Positions 9,476 to 18,204 of a stretch of DNA of 64,000 nucleotides are shown here, piece by piece. The stretch's first letter is position 1; every line of letters begins with the position of its first letter. The notes under the pieces were generated by a model that saw only the letters and a program-made list of their open reading frames with translations, had not been told where the DNA came from and searched no databases. The DNA is taken from NCBI RefSeq assembly GCF_004123195.1, contig NZ_SDLI01000007.1:62001-126000 (forward strand), written 5' to 3'. Source of the stretch: Ammoniphilus sp. CFH 90114 (GTDB lineage Bacteria > Bacillota > Bacilli > Aneurinibacillales > RAOX-1). A program made the position numbers and the translations under genes.

Positions 9476-9817
9476 TTATTGTAAAGGATAAGGAAACTGG
9501 GTGCTGTAATTACTGAATTGCCTATAAGCTTGGTCTAGCTTTTGTTGTTCTTCTGCTTCAAGCTTATATGCTCCTCTTTGGAACATGAGGTTAAAGGCAT
9601 GGCGCTGAGCCATATGGGTTTCCGTGAGAATCATCATGTAATCCTGATGCAAGGAATCATGACTGGCTTCCCGAACGGCTACATTAATACTGTCCGTCAA
9701 GTATTTCTCAGTAGCTAAGATATCGTTCAGAAAGTCCCTGTCATTCATCTGAGGTCCTTTTACCTTTGGCTCGTTAGCTGGCTTAGGGTTTTTTATTGTA
9801 TTTTGCTGTTGCTGCAT
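9476..9817 (-). CDS. CotF-family spore coat protein
   Basis: 113 residues. A Q-rich N-terminus (MQQQQN) precedes the CotF-type ferritin-like helical region: DRDFLNDILATEKYLTDSINVAVREASH then LHQDYMMILTETHMAQ. ATG 9817 has GGAGGG 7 nt upstream; the TTG one codon earlier is too close. It lies just downstream of a second coat-like gene in the same direction (gap 21 bp), so the two are probably co-transcribed in the mother cell. The role in the coat is inferred from family. Confidence 0.82.
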   Translation of the reverse strand: MQQQQNTIKNPKPANEPKVKGPQMNDRDFLNDILATEKYLTDSINVAVREASHDSLHQDYMMILTETHMAQRHAFNLMFQRGAYKLEAEEQQKLDQAYRQFSNYSTQFPYPLQ

Positions 9818-9838
9818 CAAGGAACCCTCCTGTACTCG

Positions 9839-10162
9839 TTATTGGAACATTTGGTTTTGCTGCTGTTGCTGTCCTTGCTGCTGTTGTTGTGGAACCCCCA
9901 TCATCTGCTGGGTGTTGTTATTTTGACAATGCTTTAACAATAAGTTGTAGTGACGCTGATGCATCTGACCGATGGTGTCTATTTCTTGCTTAAGTTGCGG
10001 ATCTTGTACCTGAGCCGAGAAATGGGAGCATTTCTTCATTGCATCCAACAGCCAAGACATCGCATCTTTTAGATAAAGTAAGTCTTTCGTCGTTACTACT
10101 TGAGGGGGAGTCATCATCATTGGCTGCTGTTGCTGTTGTTGCGGCTGCATCGTTGTTTGCAT
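9839..10162 (-). CDS. Q-rich CotF-like spore coat protein
   Basis: 107 residues with polyglutamine at both ends (residues 6-13 and near the C-terminus) around a helical core, TTKDLLYLKDAMSWLLDAMKKC then MHQRHYNLLLKHC. The core matches the short CotF-like coat helices. AGGAGGG precedes ATG 10162. First gene of the coat pair. The low-complexity tails are typical of coat assembly proteins; direct evidence for coat location is lacking. Confidence 0.72.
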   Translation of the reverse strand: MQTTMQPQQQQQQPMMMTPPQVVTTKDLLYLKDAMSWLLDAMKKCSHFSAQVQDPQLKQEIDTIGQMHQRHYNLLLKHCQNNNTQQMMGVPQQQQQGQQQQQNQMFQ

Positions 10163-10263
10163 CCGGTTACCCTCCTAGAGAATCCAAGAATCGAGCAGTC
10201 TTACCTGCTCCCTTTTTGTTTTTCCCTCAGTAATTGACTTATAGACTGATTAGATTTTGGGAT

Positions 10264-11085
10264 TTAAGCGTGGGCTGGTGATTCAATTTGGATGTGTGAG
10301 ACGACGATACGAATTTGTTCAACTTCTAAATCCATGAATTCAAGGAAGGCATCATAGATATGCTGTTGGATAGTATTAGCCAGATCGTTAACGTTTTGGC
10401 CTAAGTGAATAATGAATGAGGCATCTACCTCTACAACAGGAGTGTTCGTGATGTCAACTTTCACTTTTCTAAAAGATTCAATAAAAGGTAAATGCTCACA
10501 GGACTGAATCGCTATTTTTTTCATGGCTAATTCTGAGACATGGATTTTTCCTGTCTGGAATTGTGGATGGACGATAGTGGTTTCCCCGATCTCTTCCTTT
10601 TTAGGAGAAAAGATCTTGTCCACCTTGGCAATTAAGCGATGAATAAAGTCTTGTTCCACCTGAATCCGAGGGATAGGGATGACGTGCCGCCCCTGAGTCC
10701 CACGATCAAACAAAGCAGCCTTGATCTCTGCGGAGGAACGAATTTCTTCAATATTGATATAATGGTGGATCTCTGGGAGGGCTAAAGCTCCCTGTATACG
10801 ATGGATCATCTTTCGTGATGTCCCTAAGACGAGTAGGCGCTCAATGGGATAATGATTTATAGCTTCTTTTACGGCATCAGCATGCTCTTCCCAGAAGAAG
10901 ATCGCCCGCTTTACAGCCTGGACCGTTGTTTTTTCATATTTAGCCGATTGTCCAGCGACTTTCTTTCCTTGATAAATGAGCAACCCATCATCGATAATGG
11001 CATTGATATTATATTTATGAGCAAGAGCTAGAGCACTCGTGCTCTTTCCTGTTCCGCTCGGACCATATAAGGCATAAATCTCCAC
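10264..11085 (-). CDS. P-loop NTPase fused to an Asp23/Gls24-like domain
   Basis: 273 residues. The N-terminal domain opens with a Walker A GPSGTGKST (residues 9-17), then a kinase-like region to about 160. From about residue 180 to the end it resembles Asp23/Gls24 (DUF322/YloU): GKIHVSELAMKKIA and VDASFIIHLGQNVNDLANTIQQHI. GTG 11085 is chosen because AAGGAG lies 9 nt upstream and the product then starts MEIYALYGPSGTGKS; upstream frame to 11187 is not needed. It stands alone, 58 bp after proC's far side. Role unknown; an envelope-stress or regulatory ATPase is a guess. Confidence 0.72.
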   Translation of the reverse strand: MEIYALYGPSGTGKSTSALALAHKYNINAIIDDGLLIYQGKKVAGQSAKYEKTTVQAVKRAIFFWEEHADAVKEAINHYPIERLLVLGTSRKMIHRIQGALALPEIHHYINIEEIRSSAEIKAALFDRGTQGRHVIPIPRIQVEQDFIHRLIAKVDKIFSPKKEEIGETTIVHPQFQTGKIHVSELAMKKIAIQSCEHLPFIESFRKVKVDITNTPVVEVDASFIIHLGQNVNDLANTIQQHIYDAFLEFMDLEVEQIRIVVSHIQIESPAHA

Positions 11086-11203
11086 AGCATATTTCTCCTT
11101 TTTGCATATGTCTTGACCCCAGTATACCAAAAAGTGGGGACTAGAGTTTAAAATGGGAAGAAAAAGTCTTGCTTTATGGTTAAGCAAGACTTTTCTCTAG
11201 TGT

Positions 11204-12043
11204 TTATGATTTTGTTTCACTTAAGATGGCCCCAAGTTCTTTTGAACGTTCAGTCGCTCTAAGGACACAGGAAACGAGGGCTTCTTCAAACTGGAACGAA
11301 CGAAGTTTATCGAGTCCAGCCTGGGTCGTACCATTCGGTGAGGTCACTTTTTCCCTTAGGACGGCAGGATCCTCTCCTGTTTCCTTCAACATATGAGCCG
11401 CTCCAATTAAGGTTTGTAGAATCAATTCACGCGCGACCTGCTCATCTAAACCGGCTTGAACGGCACCAGATTGTAAGGATTCGACCAGATAATAGATATA
11501 AGCAGGACCACTTCCAGATAGACCTGTAACAGCGTCTAGTTGATGTTCTTCTACAACGGCAACCATTCCGATGGATTCGAAAATATGCTTAGCTAGTTCC
11601 AAATGTTCTTCGGTCGCGGTTTCACCTTGGCAAACACCTGTCGCTGACAAGCCGATCGTTGCCGATGTGTTAGGCATCGTCCGTATTACCGGAGCTTGAT
11701 GACCCAACAAGGAAGTGATGAAGGTTGTCGTGATACCGGCTACAACCGAGATGACTAGTTGATTAGGATTTGTTAAATGTTTAATTTCCTCTAAGGCGGA
11801 GGCAACGTCTTTTGGCTTCATGGCCAAGATGAGAATATCCGCGTCCTGGATGGAGCTGTCCTTTTGATTAGCATCTGCAACGACTCCAAAATTATAAACC
11901 AACTCATCTAAGCGAAATCGATCACTACGGTTTGTAATGCTGACAGCTCCTGGTTTAATAATCCGCTTGTTGAGCATACCGGCGAGTACAGCTTCTGCCA
12001 TGGCACCTGCACCTAGAAAGCAGACTTTTTTCTCTGATAACAT
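11204..12043 (-). CDS. proC: Pyrroline-5-carboxylate reductase
   Basis: Last step of proline synthesis, NAD(P)H-dependent. 279 residues. Rossmann motif CFLGAGAMAEAVLAG (about residues 7-21) and the C-terminal family signature SGSGPAYIYYLVE plus REKVTSPNGTTQAGL are present. ATG 12043 has AGGAGG with good spacing; the frame running to 12082 would enter proA. Third gene of proBAC, 13 bp after proA. Confidence 0.96.
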   Translation of the reverse strand: MLSEKKVCFLGAGAMAEAVLAGMLNKRIIKPGAVSITNRSDRFRLDELVYNFGVVADANQKDSSIQDADILILAMKPKDVASALEEIKHLTNPNQLVISVVAGITTTFITSLLGHQAPVIRTMPNTSATIGLSATGVCQGETATEEHLELAKHIFESIGMVAVVEEHQLDAVTGLSGSGPAYIYYLVESLQSGAVQAGLDEQVARELILQTLIGAAHMLKETGEDPAVLREKVTSPNGTTQAGLDKLRSFQFEEALVSCVLRATERSKELGAILSETKS

Positions 12044-12056
12044 ATTGGACCTCCTG

Positions 12057-13304
12057 TTAATTTCGAATTTGACCTTGCCCACGCAATAGATATTTATAGG
12101 ATGTCAATTCTTTTAATCCCATAGGTCCACGGGCATGTAATTTTTGTGTACTAATGCCAATCTCAGCTCCGAAACCAAACTCGAATCCATCGGTAAAGCG
12201 AGTGGATGCATTATGGTAAACGGCTGCCGCATCGATTTCTCGAAGGAAACGTTCAGCATGGTCAGCTTTTTCTGTAACAATACATTCAGAGTGGCCGCTG
12301 CCATACTTTTCAATATGCTCAATCGCCTCGCCTAGATGATCCACTGTTTTCACCGCAAGAATGAGGTCAAGATATTCTGTCCCCCAGTCGGTTTCTTCAG
12401 CTGCCTTCAATGCAGGAGAAAGAGCTAAGGTCTTTTCGCATGCTCGAAGCTCTACACCTTTGCTCTGGAGAGCTTCTACAACCTTTGGTAGATGAGTGGC
12501 TGCCCACTCTTGATTCACAAGTAGAGTTTCAACGGTATTACATACCGCAGGTCTATGCGTTTTCGCATTAACGATAATATCTAGTGCCATATCCACCTGA
12601 GCACTTTCATCTATATATACATGACAGTTGCCAACACCCGTTTCAAGTACAGGTACGGTAGCATTCTGAACAACATGGGAGATCAAACCTGCGCCGCCGC
12701 GTGGGATCAATACATCTACGTATTGATTTAAACGAAGCATCTGATCGGAGGTTTCATAAGATGTATCCTCAAGTAATTGCACAGCTTCCCTAGGAAGTCC
12801 AGACTCTTCTAGAGCATCCTGGATCAATTGGATGATCGCTTTATTGGAATGAAGGGCGGAGGAGCTTCCTCTTAAGTAGGCCGCATTCCCAGTCTTTAGA
12901 CAGAGAGCCGCCGCATCGACCGTCACATTAGGACGTGCTTCATAGATAATCCCAGCCACACCTAGTGGTACTCGAACTTTTTCGACGACGAGTCCGTTTG
13001 GCCTGGTAAAGGTTTCAATCGTTTCTCCTACAGGATCAGGAAGTTCCATCACTTGTCGTAATCCTTCTGCCATGTCTTGAATTCGTTTTTCCGTTAGGGC
13101 GATGCGATCAATAATGGCGTTAGGGGTGTTATTTTCCCGAGCCTTGTGCAGGTCCTTCTCATTTTCTTGGATAAGTAATGGACTATGAGTCAAGAGTTGG
13201 TCAGCAATAGCTGCAAGAGCTCGATTCTTTTGTTCGGTTGTAGCCATACTTAATTTTTTCGCTGCTGCTTTAGCCGCTTGGCCTTTGGTTAATAATTCGG
13301 TCAT
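12057..13304 (-). CDS. proA: Glutamate-5-semialdehyde dehydrogenase (gamma-glutamyl phosphate reductase)
   Basis: Second step of proline synthesis, NADPH-dependent. 415 residues. The active-site Cys is in KTHRPAVCNTVETLLV, and ARPNVTVDAAALCLKTGNA is the nucleotide-binding family region. ATG 13304 overlaps the proB stop in ATGA, indicating translational coupling; GGAGGG precedes it inside proB. Confidence 0.97.
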   Translation of the reverse strand: MTELLTKGQAAKAAAKKLSMATTEQKNRALAAIADQLLTHSPLLIQENEKDLHKARENNTPNAIIDRIALTEKRIQDMAEGLRQVMELPDPVGETIETFTRPNGLVVEKVRVPLGVAGIIYEARPNVTVDAAALCLKTGNAAYLRGSSSALHSNKAIIQLIQDALEESGLPREAVQLLEDTSYETSDQMLRLNQYVDVLIPRGGAGLISHVVQNATVPVLETGVGNCHVYIDESAQVDMALDIIVNAKTHRPAVCNTVETLLVNQEWAATHLPKVVEALQSKGVELRACEKTLALSPALKAAEETDWGTEYLDLILAVKTVDHLGEAIEHIEKYGSGHSECIVTEKADHAERFLREIDAAAVYHNASTRFTDGFEFGFGAEIGISTQKLHARGPMGLKELTSYKYLLRGQGQIRN

Positions 13305-14440
13305 GTTAATTCCCTCCAATCATAAGATACCCATTCATCTCGATGAATGACTTCAGGCTTTGATCCCCCGGTTTGGGACATCGCGTATTCTGATGAATTT
13401 CCTTTTACTAGCTCTATTAGAGTTGACGAATAATTCACTAATCCTTTACCAATGCGCTCTCCGGAAGAAGTGACCACTTCTACTACATCGCCTTTATCAA
13501 ACACACCTTCTACAGCAGTAATGCCTGAGGGAAGAAGACTCTTGCCCTGTTCCTGCAGGGCCATCTTGGCTCCTTGATCTACAATCAGACTGCCTTTTAC
13601 ATCCGCGTGAAAAGCGATCCACTGTTTTTTATTCTTCATGGTTGAGAGGGTAGAGGAGCCGAAATAGGTTCCTCTACCGTTCCCCGTAATGATATCATAT
13701 AATTTTTCCTTGCCCGTTCCTTGCCCGACAAAGACTTTAACACCGAAGGAAAGGGCAGTTTTAGCCGCAATGATTTTGGACCTCATTCCGCCCGTACCCA
13801 CCTTAGACCCGGCACCTGTAGCCATTTCTTCTATGGCAGGAGTAATTTTTTCGATGTAATCTATTTTCTCAGCATTGGGATTGACTCGAGGGTTCGAATC
13901 GTAAAGTCCGTCTGTGTCGGTTAAGATGATGAGTAAATCAGCATGTAGAGCTCCTGCAACCAGAGCAGACAACATATCGTTATCGCCAAAGGTCAATTCT
14001 TCGATGGCCACGGTATCATTTTCGTTAATAACTGGTATTGCTCCTCTCTGCAGGAGAGCGGACAACGTATTATGTGCATTTATAAATTGCTTGCGTGTGG
14101 AGAAGTCCCTTCGAGTGAGGAGGATCTGCGCCACCGGGATCTGATATCGGGAAAAAGCCTGAGTATAAGTTTGGATGAGCTGTCCCTGACCTACGGCAGC
14201 AGACGCTTGCTTCATCTCGATGGATGTCGGTCTACTGTGGAATCCGAGCAAAGTAAACCCGGCTGCAACCGCACCAGAGGAGATCAGGACGACCTCATGT
14301 CCTAATTCTTTGAGGTAAGCGAGTGAGCTTACATGGTCCTCAAGCTTGCCTAACGATAAGCCGCCTTCCTCTTCGGTTAGGGAGCTGCTGCCGATTTTTA
14401 CGGCAATTCTATATCTTTTCTTTTCAAGAAGTTTAGTCAT
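13301..14440 (-). CDS. proB: Glutamate 5-kinase with C-terminal PUA domain
   Basis: First, usually proline-inhibited, step of proline synthesis. 379 residues. Amino-acid-kinase domain (AVKIGSSSLT near residue 13; NENDTVAIEEL near 145; TDTDGLYDSNP near 178) followed by a PUA domain from about residue 280 (GSLIVDQGAKMALQEQGKSL). First gene of the proBAC operon, behind a T-box leader, so expression should rise when tRNA-Pro is uncharged. Confidence 0.97.
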   Translation of the reverse strand: MTKLLEKKRYRIAVKIGSSSLTEEEGGLSLGKLEDHVSSLAYLKELGHEVVLISSGAVAAGFTLLGFHSRPTSIEMKQASAAVGQGQLIQTYTQAFSRYQIPVAQILLTRRDFSTRKQFINAHNTLSALLQRGAIPVINENDTVAIEELTFGDNDMLSALVAGALHADLLIILTDTDGLYDSNPRVNPNAEKIDYIEKITPAIEEMATGAGSKVGTGGMRSKIIAAKTALSFGVKVFVGQGTGKEKLYDIITGNGRGTYFGSSTLSTMKNKKQWIAFHADVKGSLIVDQGAKMALQEQGKSLLPSGITAVEGVFDKGDVVEVVTSSGERIGKGLVNYSSTLIELVKGNSSEYAMSQTGGSKPEVIHRDEWVSYDWRELT

Positions 14441-14460
14441 CTCTTTCGTTCACTTCCTTT

Positions 14461-14724
14461 ATCATCAATAAACATAAAATAAACCCTTCCATCCCTATAA
14501 AAAAGGACGAAAGGGTTATCTTCCGCGGTACCACCTTATATTGGCATAAATTGCCCACTTATACGTTGATAACAGGGGACATCCCTGTCCAGGTTGTTTC
14601 CCTGGAAAGCTCTGGGGCGGGTACAAAAAGGCATCACGACAACGGCTTGCAGCCTAGGCCGTCGTTCTCTGTTTCGCATGTCACTTTCTGGCTCCCCTTC
14701 ATTGCAAGGTCATATCGAATATAT
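14461..14724 (-). promoter_or_regulatory. T-box leader of proBAC, proline specifier
   Basis: On the minus strand the T-box core TGGTACCGCGGAA is at 14533-14521. The specifier loop is inferred at 14631-14629 and reads CCT (Pro), just 3' of the stem I strand GTGATG. The terminator arm AACCCTTTCGTCC pairs over 13 bp (with G-U pairs) with GGGATGGAAGGGTT (14492 downwards), overlapping the antiterminator 3' side, so the two folds exclude each other. Confidence 0.93.
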
Positions 14725-14730
14725 TTCATA

Positions 14731-14760
14731 ATTATGCATGAGGGTAGGAAAAATAGTCAA
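14731..14760 (-). promoter_or_regulatory. Promoter of the proBAC T-box leader
   Basis: Minus strand TTGACT (14760-14755), 18-bp spacer, CATAAT (14736-14731); transcription would begin about 7 bp on, at the leader's 5' end. Confidence 0.7.
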
Positions 14761-14815
14761 GTCAAAATCGAAATTTTAATACTATAAAAGGATCTCGGGA
14801 ATTCCTCCCTGCTTC

Positions 14816-14844
14816 TTGACATAGGAGGATCAGCCAAATACAAT
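14816..14844 (+). promoter_or_regulatory. Near-consensus sigma-A promoter of ctaB
   Basis: TTGACA, exact 17-bp spacer, TACAAT; about 90 bp before the ctaB start. Confidence 0.85.
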
Positions 14845-14859
14845 TGATATGTTACAACT

Positions 14860-14898
14860 ATAACTATAGTTATTACGAGATTATTGCTCGTTTTTTTT
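14860..14898 (+). promoter_or_regulatory. Palindrome and short terminator-like hairpin in ctaB 5' UTR
   Basis: A perfect palindrome ATAACTATAGTTAT (14860-14873) abuts ACGAG/CTCGT hairpin (14875-14891) and eight T, all downstream of the promoter and before the ctaB RBS. It may be an attenuator; the 5-bp stem is short. Confidence 0.45.
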
Positions 14899-14935
14899 GT
14901 GGAATAAACAGGTTTTTTTGAAAGGGGTCAAAAGA

Positions 14936-15865
14936 ATGGATACGCCCGCAACTTATAATCGATCGACAACCACTGATGAGGTACAAAACAGCGTGTCATT
15001 GCCACTCACTTGGAGAGATTACATTGAGGTAACTAAGCCTGGTATTGTGAAATCTAATCTTATTGTCATTGTGACAGGATTTTGGTTAGCATCTGCTTGG
15101 TCCGATACTTTTAGCTTTCTGCTTTTCCTTATTACCGTAGTTGGAAGCTCTCTAGTCATGGGCGGGTCCTGTGTCTTGAACAACTATCTTGATCGGGACT
15201 TAGACCTTAAGATGGAACGGACGAAGGATCGGATTATTGCTTCAGGTCGTATGTCCGCGCAATTTGCCTTGATTTATGGAATGTCATTGATTCTCATTGG
15301 AACCACGATGCTTGGAATCTGGGCCAATTCTCTAGCTGCTCTCTTAGGTTTAATCGGCGCTTTTATTTATGTAGTAGTATATACAGCATGGATGAAAAGA
15401 ACGACAGACCTTAATACGGTAGTGGGAGCTATCTCTGGGGCGATGCCTCCACTTATTGGATGGGCTGCTGTTACGGGGAATCTTGAACAAGGTGCATGGG
15501 TTCTCTTTGGATTTTTATTCATCTGGCAGATCCCTCATTTCCTTGCCCTCGCTATTATGAAATCTGAGGATTACCGCGCAGCAGGATATCAGATGCTTCC
15601 CGTTGTGAAGGGATTTTTAGAGACTAAGAGACAGATCTTATTGTGGACAGGTGCTTTAGTACCGGTTTCCTTATTCCTTTATACCGTAGGTGTTGTAGGT
15701 AAGATCTATTTCGTTACGGCTGCTGTTTTAGGATTAGGATGGTTGGCTCTTGCTATAGCAGGCTTCTTTGCTCAAGACGTGATGAAGTGGGCACGTCAGA
15801 TGTTCGCTTATTCTCTTGTTTATCTTATTGTCTTGTGTGTTGTTATGATGCTTAATGCGTTATAA
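14936..15865 (+). CDS. ctaB: Protoheme IX farnesyltransferase (heme O synthase)
   Basis: UbiA-family membrane prenyltransferase that farnesylates heme B to heme O for the terminal oxidase. 309 residues with about nine hydrophobic segments. The prenyl-diphosphate motif NNYLDRDLDLKMERTKDR (about residues 80-97) and the second Asp-rich loop KSEDYRAAG (about 207) are visible. ATG 14936 has GAAAGGGG 8 nt upstream. ctaA and the oxidase genes are not adjacent, unlike in many bacilli. Monocistronic, with a terminator after it. Confidence 0.96.
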   Translation: MDTPATYNRSTTTDEVQNSVSLPLTWRDYIEVTKPGIVKSNLIVIVTGFWLASAWSDTFSFLLFLITVVGSSLVMGGSCVLNNYLDRDLDLKMERTKDRIIASGRMSAQFALIYGMSLILIGTTMLGIWANSLAALLGLIGAFIYVVVYTAWMKRTTDLNTVVGAISGAMPPLIGWAAVTGNLEQGAWVLFGFLFIWQIPHFLALAIMKSEDYRAAGYQMLPVVKGFLETKRQILLWTGALVPVSLFLYTVGVVGKIYFVTAAVLGLGWLALAIAGFFAQDVMKWARQMFAYSLVYLIVLCVVMMLNAL

Positions 15866-15885
15866 TCATATATAGAAGTCATTAT

Positions 15886-15916
15886 GAAACCTCGCTGGCT
15901 TAGCGGGGTTTCTCTA
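15886..15916 (+). terminator. Intrinsic terminator after ctaB
   Basis: GAAACCTCGCT pairs with AGCGGGGTTTC with a short loop; U-tract TCTCTATT is weak. Confidence 0.65.
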
Positions 15917-15944
15917 TTATAGAAAAGGGAGATTTCGCTAAATT

Positions 15945-17135
15945 ATGAGAAGGAGCTTTAAAGATCCACAGGGTGAATTGTATCGCTTCTATATTTTAAT
16001 TTTAGCAGTAGCGGTAGCCGGACTTAGCCAAGGCCTTACGTTACCGTTGCTCTCGATTATGATTGAAAAAGCAGGCCATTCCTCCATTCTGAATGGTTGG
16101 AATGCCGCAGCACTTTATATTGGAATGTTTGTCGCGTCCTTCTTCGTGGAGAAGCCTTTGCGTCGCTTTGGTTATAAGCCAATGATCCTGTTCGGTATTA
16201 TTGTCGTATTGATATCGTCCCTATTGATTCCCTTATGGCATAACTTGATCTGGTGGTTTGTCTTGCGTTTCCTAATCGGGGCAGGGGATAGTGCATTGCA
16301 CTATGCTTCTCAACTCTGGATTACGTCCACTAGCGCAGAGGCGCGAAGAGGGAGAAATATCTCGTTATATGGATTCGCTTATGGAGCTGGGTTTAGCGTT
16401 GGTCCCTTTGGGGTGAATCTTCTACCTATCAATGTATGGTTGCCGTTTCTTCTCGTTGCATTATTTTATATCCTCGCCTTCGTTCTTGTCCTTCGGGTTA
16501 CGAATGAGTTCCCAGAGCAGGTTGCTAAAGAAGAAAAGGTGTCTTATCGTCGTGCTATTTCCTTGGGGTGGTATGCGTTAATCCCTGCCTTCTTATATGG
16601 GTATATGGAGGCAGTGATGAATGGTAGCTTCCCGGTCTATGCCTTGCGTACTGGAATCTCTGAAGGATGGGTTTCTGTTCTATTATTTTCATTTGCTGGA
16701 GGTGCCCTCTTGACTCAATTGCCGCTAGGGATATGGAGCGACCGAGTGGGGAGAAAGAAGGTACTTATGATAGCAGGTGCTATTGGAGCCGTTGGATTCA
16801 CTTCTATTCCTTTAGCGGGTGATAAGGTAGGCCTTATTCTGTTTATTTTCGCTGTAACGGGTTGTTCGATAGGGTCCTTCTTCTCATTGGGTTTAGCTTA
16901 TTTAGCTGATCTTCTTCCCAAGCATATGCTTCCAAGCGCCAATGTTCTGGCAGCTATGTTATTTAGTATAGGAAGTATTATCGGACCAGCAATGTCTGGC
17001 ATGGGGATTCAATACATTCATCCGAACAGCCTATTTTTCTTTTTAGGGTTTGTGTTTGCCGGATTCTTTTTATTAGGGTTTAAGGCCAAACACTCCTATC
17101 AAGCGGAACAACAACAGCCAGAAAGCGTCAGTTGA
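15945..17135 (+). CDS. MFS transporter
   Basis: 396 residues, about 12 membrane segments. Loop motifs KPLRRFGYKPM (residues 65-75) and WSDRVGRKKVLMIAG (about 265-279) are the MFS loop 2-3 and loop 8-9 signatures. It has no adjacent regulator. The RBS GGGAG is 15 nt from ATG 15945, so the start is less certain. Substrate unknown; drug or sugar efflux are both possible. Confidence 0.82.
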   Translation: MRRSFKDPQGELYRFYILILAVAVAGLSQGLTLPLLSIMIEKAGHSSILNGWNAAALYIGMFVASFFVEKPLRRFGYKPMILFGIIVVLISSLLIPLWHNLIWWFVLRFLIGAGDSALHYASQLWITSTSAEARRGRNISLYGFAYGAGFSVGPFGVNLLPINVWLPFLLVALFYILAFVLVLRVTNEFPEQVAKEEKVSYRRAISLGWYALIPAFLYGYMEAVMNGSFPVYALRTGISEGWVSVLLFSFAGGALLTQLPLGIWSDRVGRKKVLMIAGAIGAVGFTSIPLAGDKVGLILFIFAVTGCSIGSFFSLGLAYLADLLPKHMLPSANVLAAMLFSIGSIIGPAMSGMGIQYIHPNSLFFFLGFVFAGFFLLGFKAKHSYQAEQQQPESVS

Positions 17136-17177
17136 TCCATATTGACCGAAGTTAGAAGGGTAGGGTATGATTTTTAT

Positions 17178-17238
17178 AGTCTTGCCGCACGAAACCGACT
17201 CCTAAGGAGAGAGGCTGAAGGCGGTAAGACTTTTTTCT
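17178..17238 (+). terminator. Terminator-like hairpin just before the DUF2797 gene
   Basis: AGTCTTGCCGC pairs with GCGGTAAGACT around a 32-nt loop, then TTTTTT. It ends 20 bp before the next start, so it may end the MFS transcript or act as an attenuator. Confidence 0.65.
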
Positions 17239-17256
17239 TTTGAAGGAGGATGACGG

Positions 17257-18054
17257 ATGAGCTACAACGGATTTCTGCGAGGATTAACGCATGAATATAA
17301 GAGTCCTATTACTTATCACTTACCGATGGGAGAAGACACAGTTGTCTTAAATGACTGGTTAGGGAAAAAGGTGGCTTTAAGTTTTCTCGGTGAAATGCAA
17401 TGTACGAATTGTGGAAGAAAGATTAAAAAGACGTTCAATACGGGATACTGCTATCCCTGTGTGATTTCCTTACCTGAGACAGATCTGTGCATTGTCAAAC
17501 CACATGAATGTCATTATCATGCCGGGACATGCCGTGATTCGGCCTTCGGCGACACGCACTGTATGATTCCGCACTATGTCTATATTGCTGTAAGCAGCGG
17601 AGTCAAGGTCGGCTTAACTCGCAAGAGCAATGAGATGAAGCGTTGGGTAGACCAAGGGGCGATCCAGGCCATTCCTATAGCCGAGGTGCCCAATCGCAAG
17701 CTAGCCGGTGAACTGGAGGTTGCTTTAGCGGAGCATTTCCCTGATAAGACGGATTGGCGCAAGATGCTCAAAGGGGAAGCGGAACCGCTAGACTTGTTTG
17801 AATTGAGAGAAAAGGCGTTCTCCTATTTCCCAGACGAATTTAAGCCTTACGCGATTCGTGAGGAACAATGGGTAGAGGTCGTTTACCCCTTGTTGGAATC
17901 TGTGGGAAAAGTGAAGACGTACAATCTTGACAAGCAACCAGAAATAGAGGATCGCCTGATTGGGATTAAGGGTCAATATCTCATCTTTGAGCAAGCGGTG
18001 TTGAACATTAAAAAGTACACGGGATATAAGGTCTCCATGGCGGTTATGGAGTAG
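17257..18054 (+). CDS. DUF2797 protein with zinc-ligand cysteines
   Basis: 265 residues. The N-terminal third has a metal-site pattern: CTNCGR, CYPC, then CHYHAGTCRDSAFGDTHC; the middle region VYIAVSSGVKVGLTRKSNEMKRWVDQGA resembles a GIY-YIG-like stretch. These features match the DUF2797 family as I recall it. AAGGAGG precedes ATG 17257. Nuclease activity is not established. Confidence 0.75.
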   Translation: MSYNGFLRGLTHEYKSPITYHLPMGEDTVVLNDWLGKKVALSFLGEMQCTNCGRKIKKTFNTGYCYPCVISLPETDLCIVKPHECHYHAGTCRDSAFGDTHCMIPHYVYIAVSSGVKVGLTRKSNEMKRWVDQGAIQAIPIAEVPNRKLAGELEVALAEHFPDKTDWRKMLKGEAEPLDLFELREKAFSYFPDEFKPYAIREEQWVEVVYPLLESVGKVKTYNLDKQPEIEDRLIGIKGQYLIFEQAVLNIKKYTGYKVSMAVME

Positions 18055-18204
18055 TAGAAGGTGTAGAGCAGGTCTAAAACAAGAACAGGATGAAACTGGA
18101 TATTCAGAGGATTAATTGTGTATGCTAGGGCTAGTAAAGAACTAGCGAATTTTGCCTATAATTATGGTAAAATAATCTAGATCATACATAAGGAGGTCTT
18201 AAGG

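Noticed and set aside
14551-14787. Open frame of 78 codons on the plus strand
   Set aside because: It lies antisense to the T-box leader and has no RBS.
18123-18148. GCTAG...CTAGC inverted repeat before gcvH as a riboswitch or operator
   Set aside because: Five-base arms only and no glycine aptamer motifs nearby; not enough to call.
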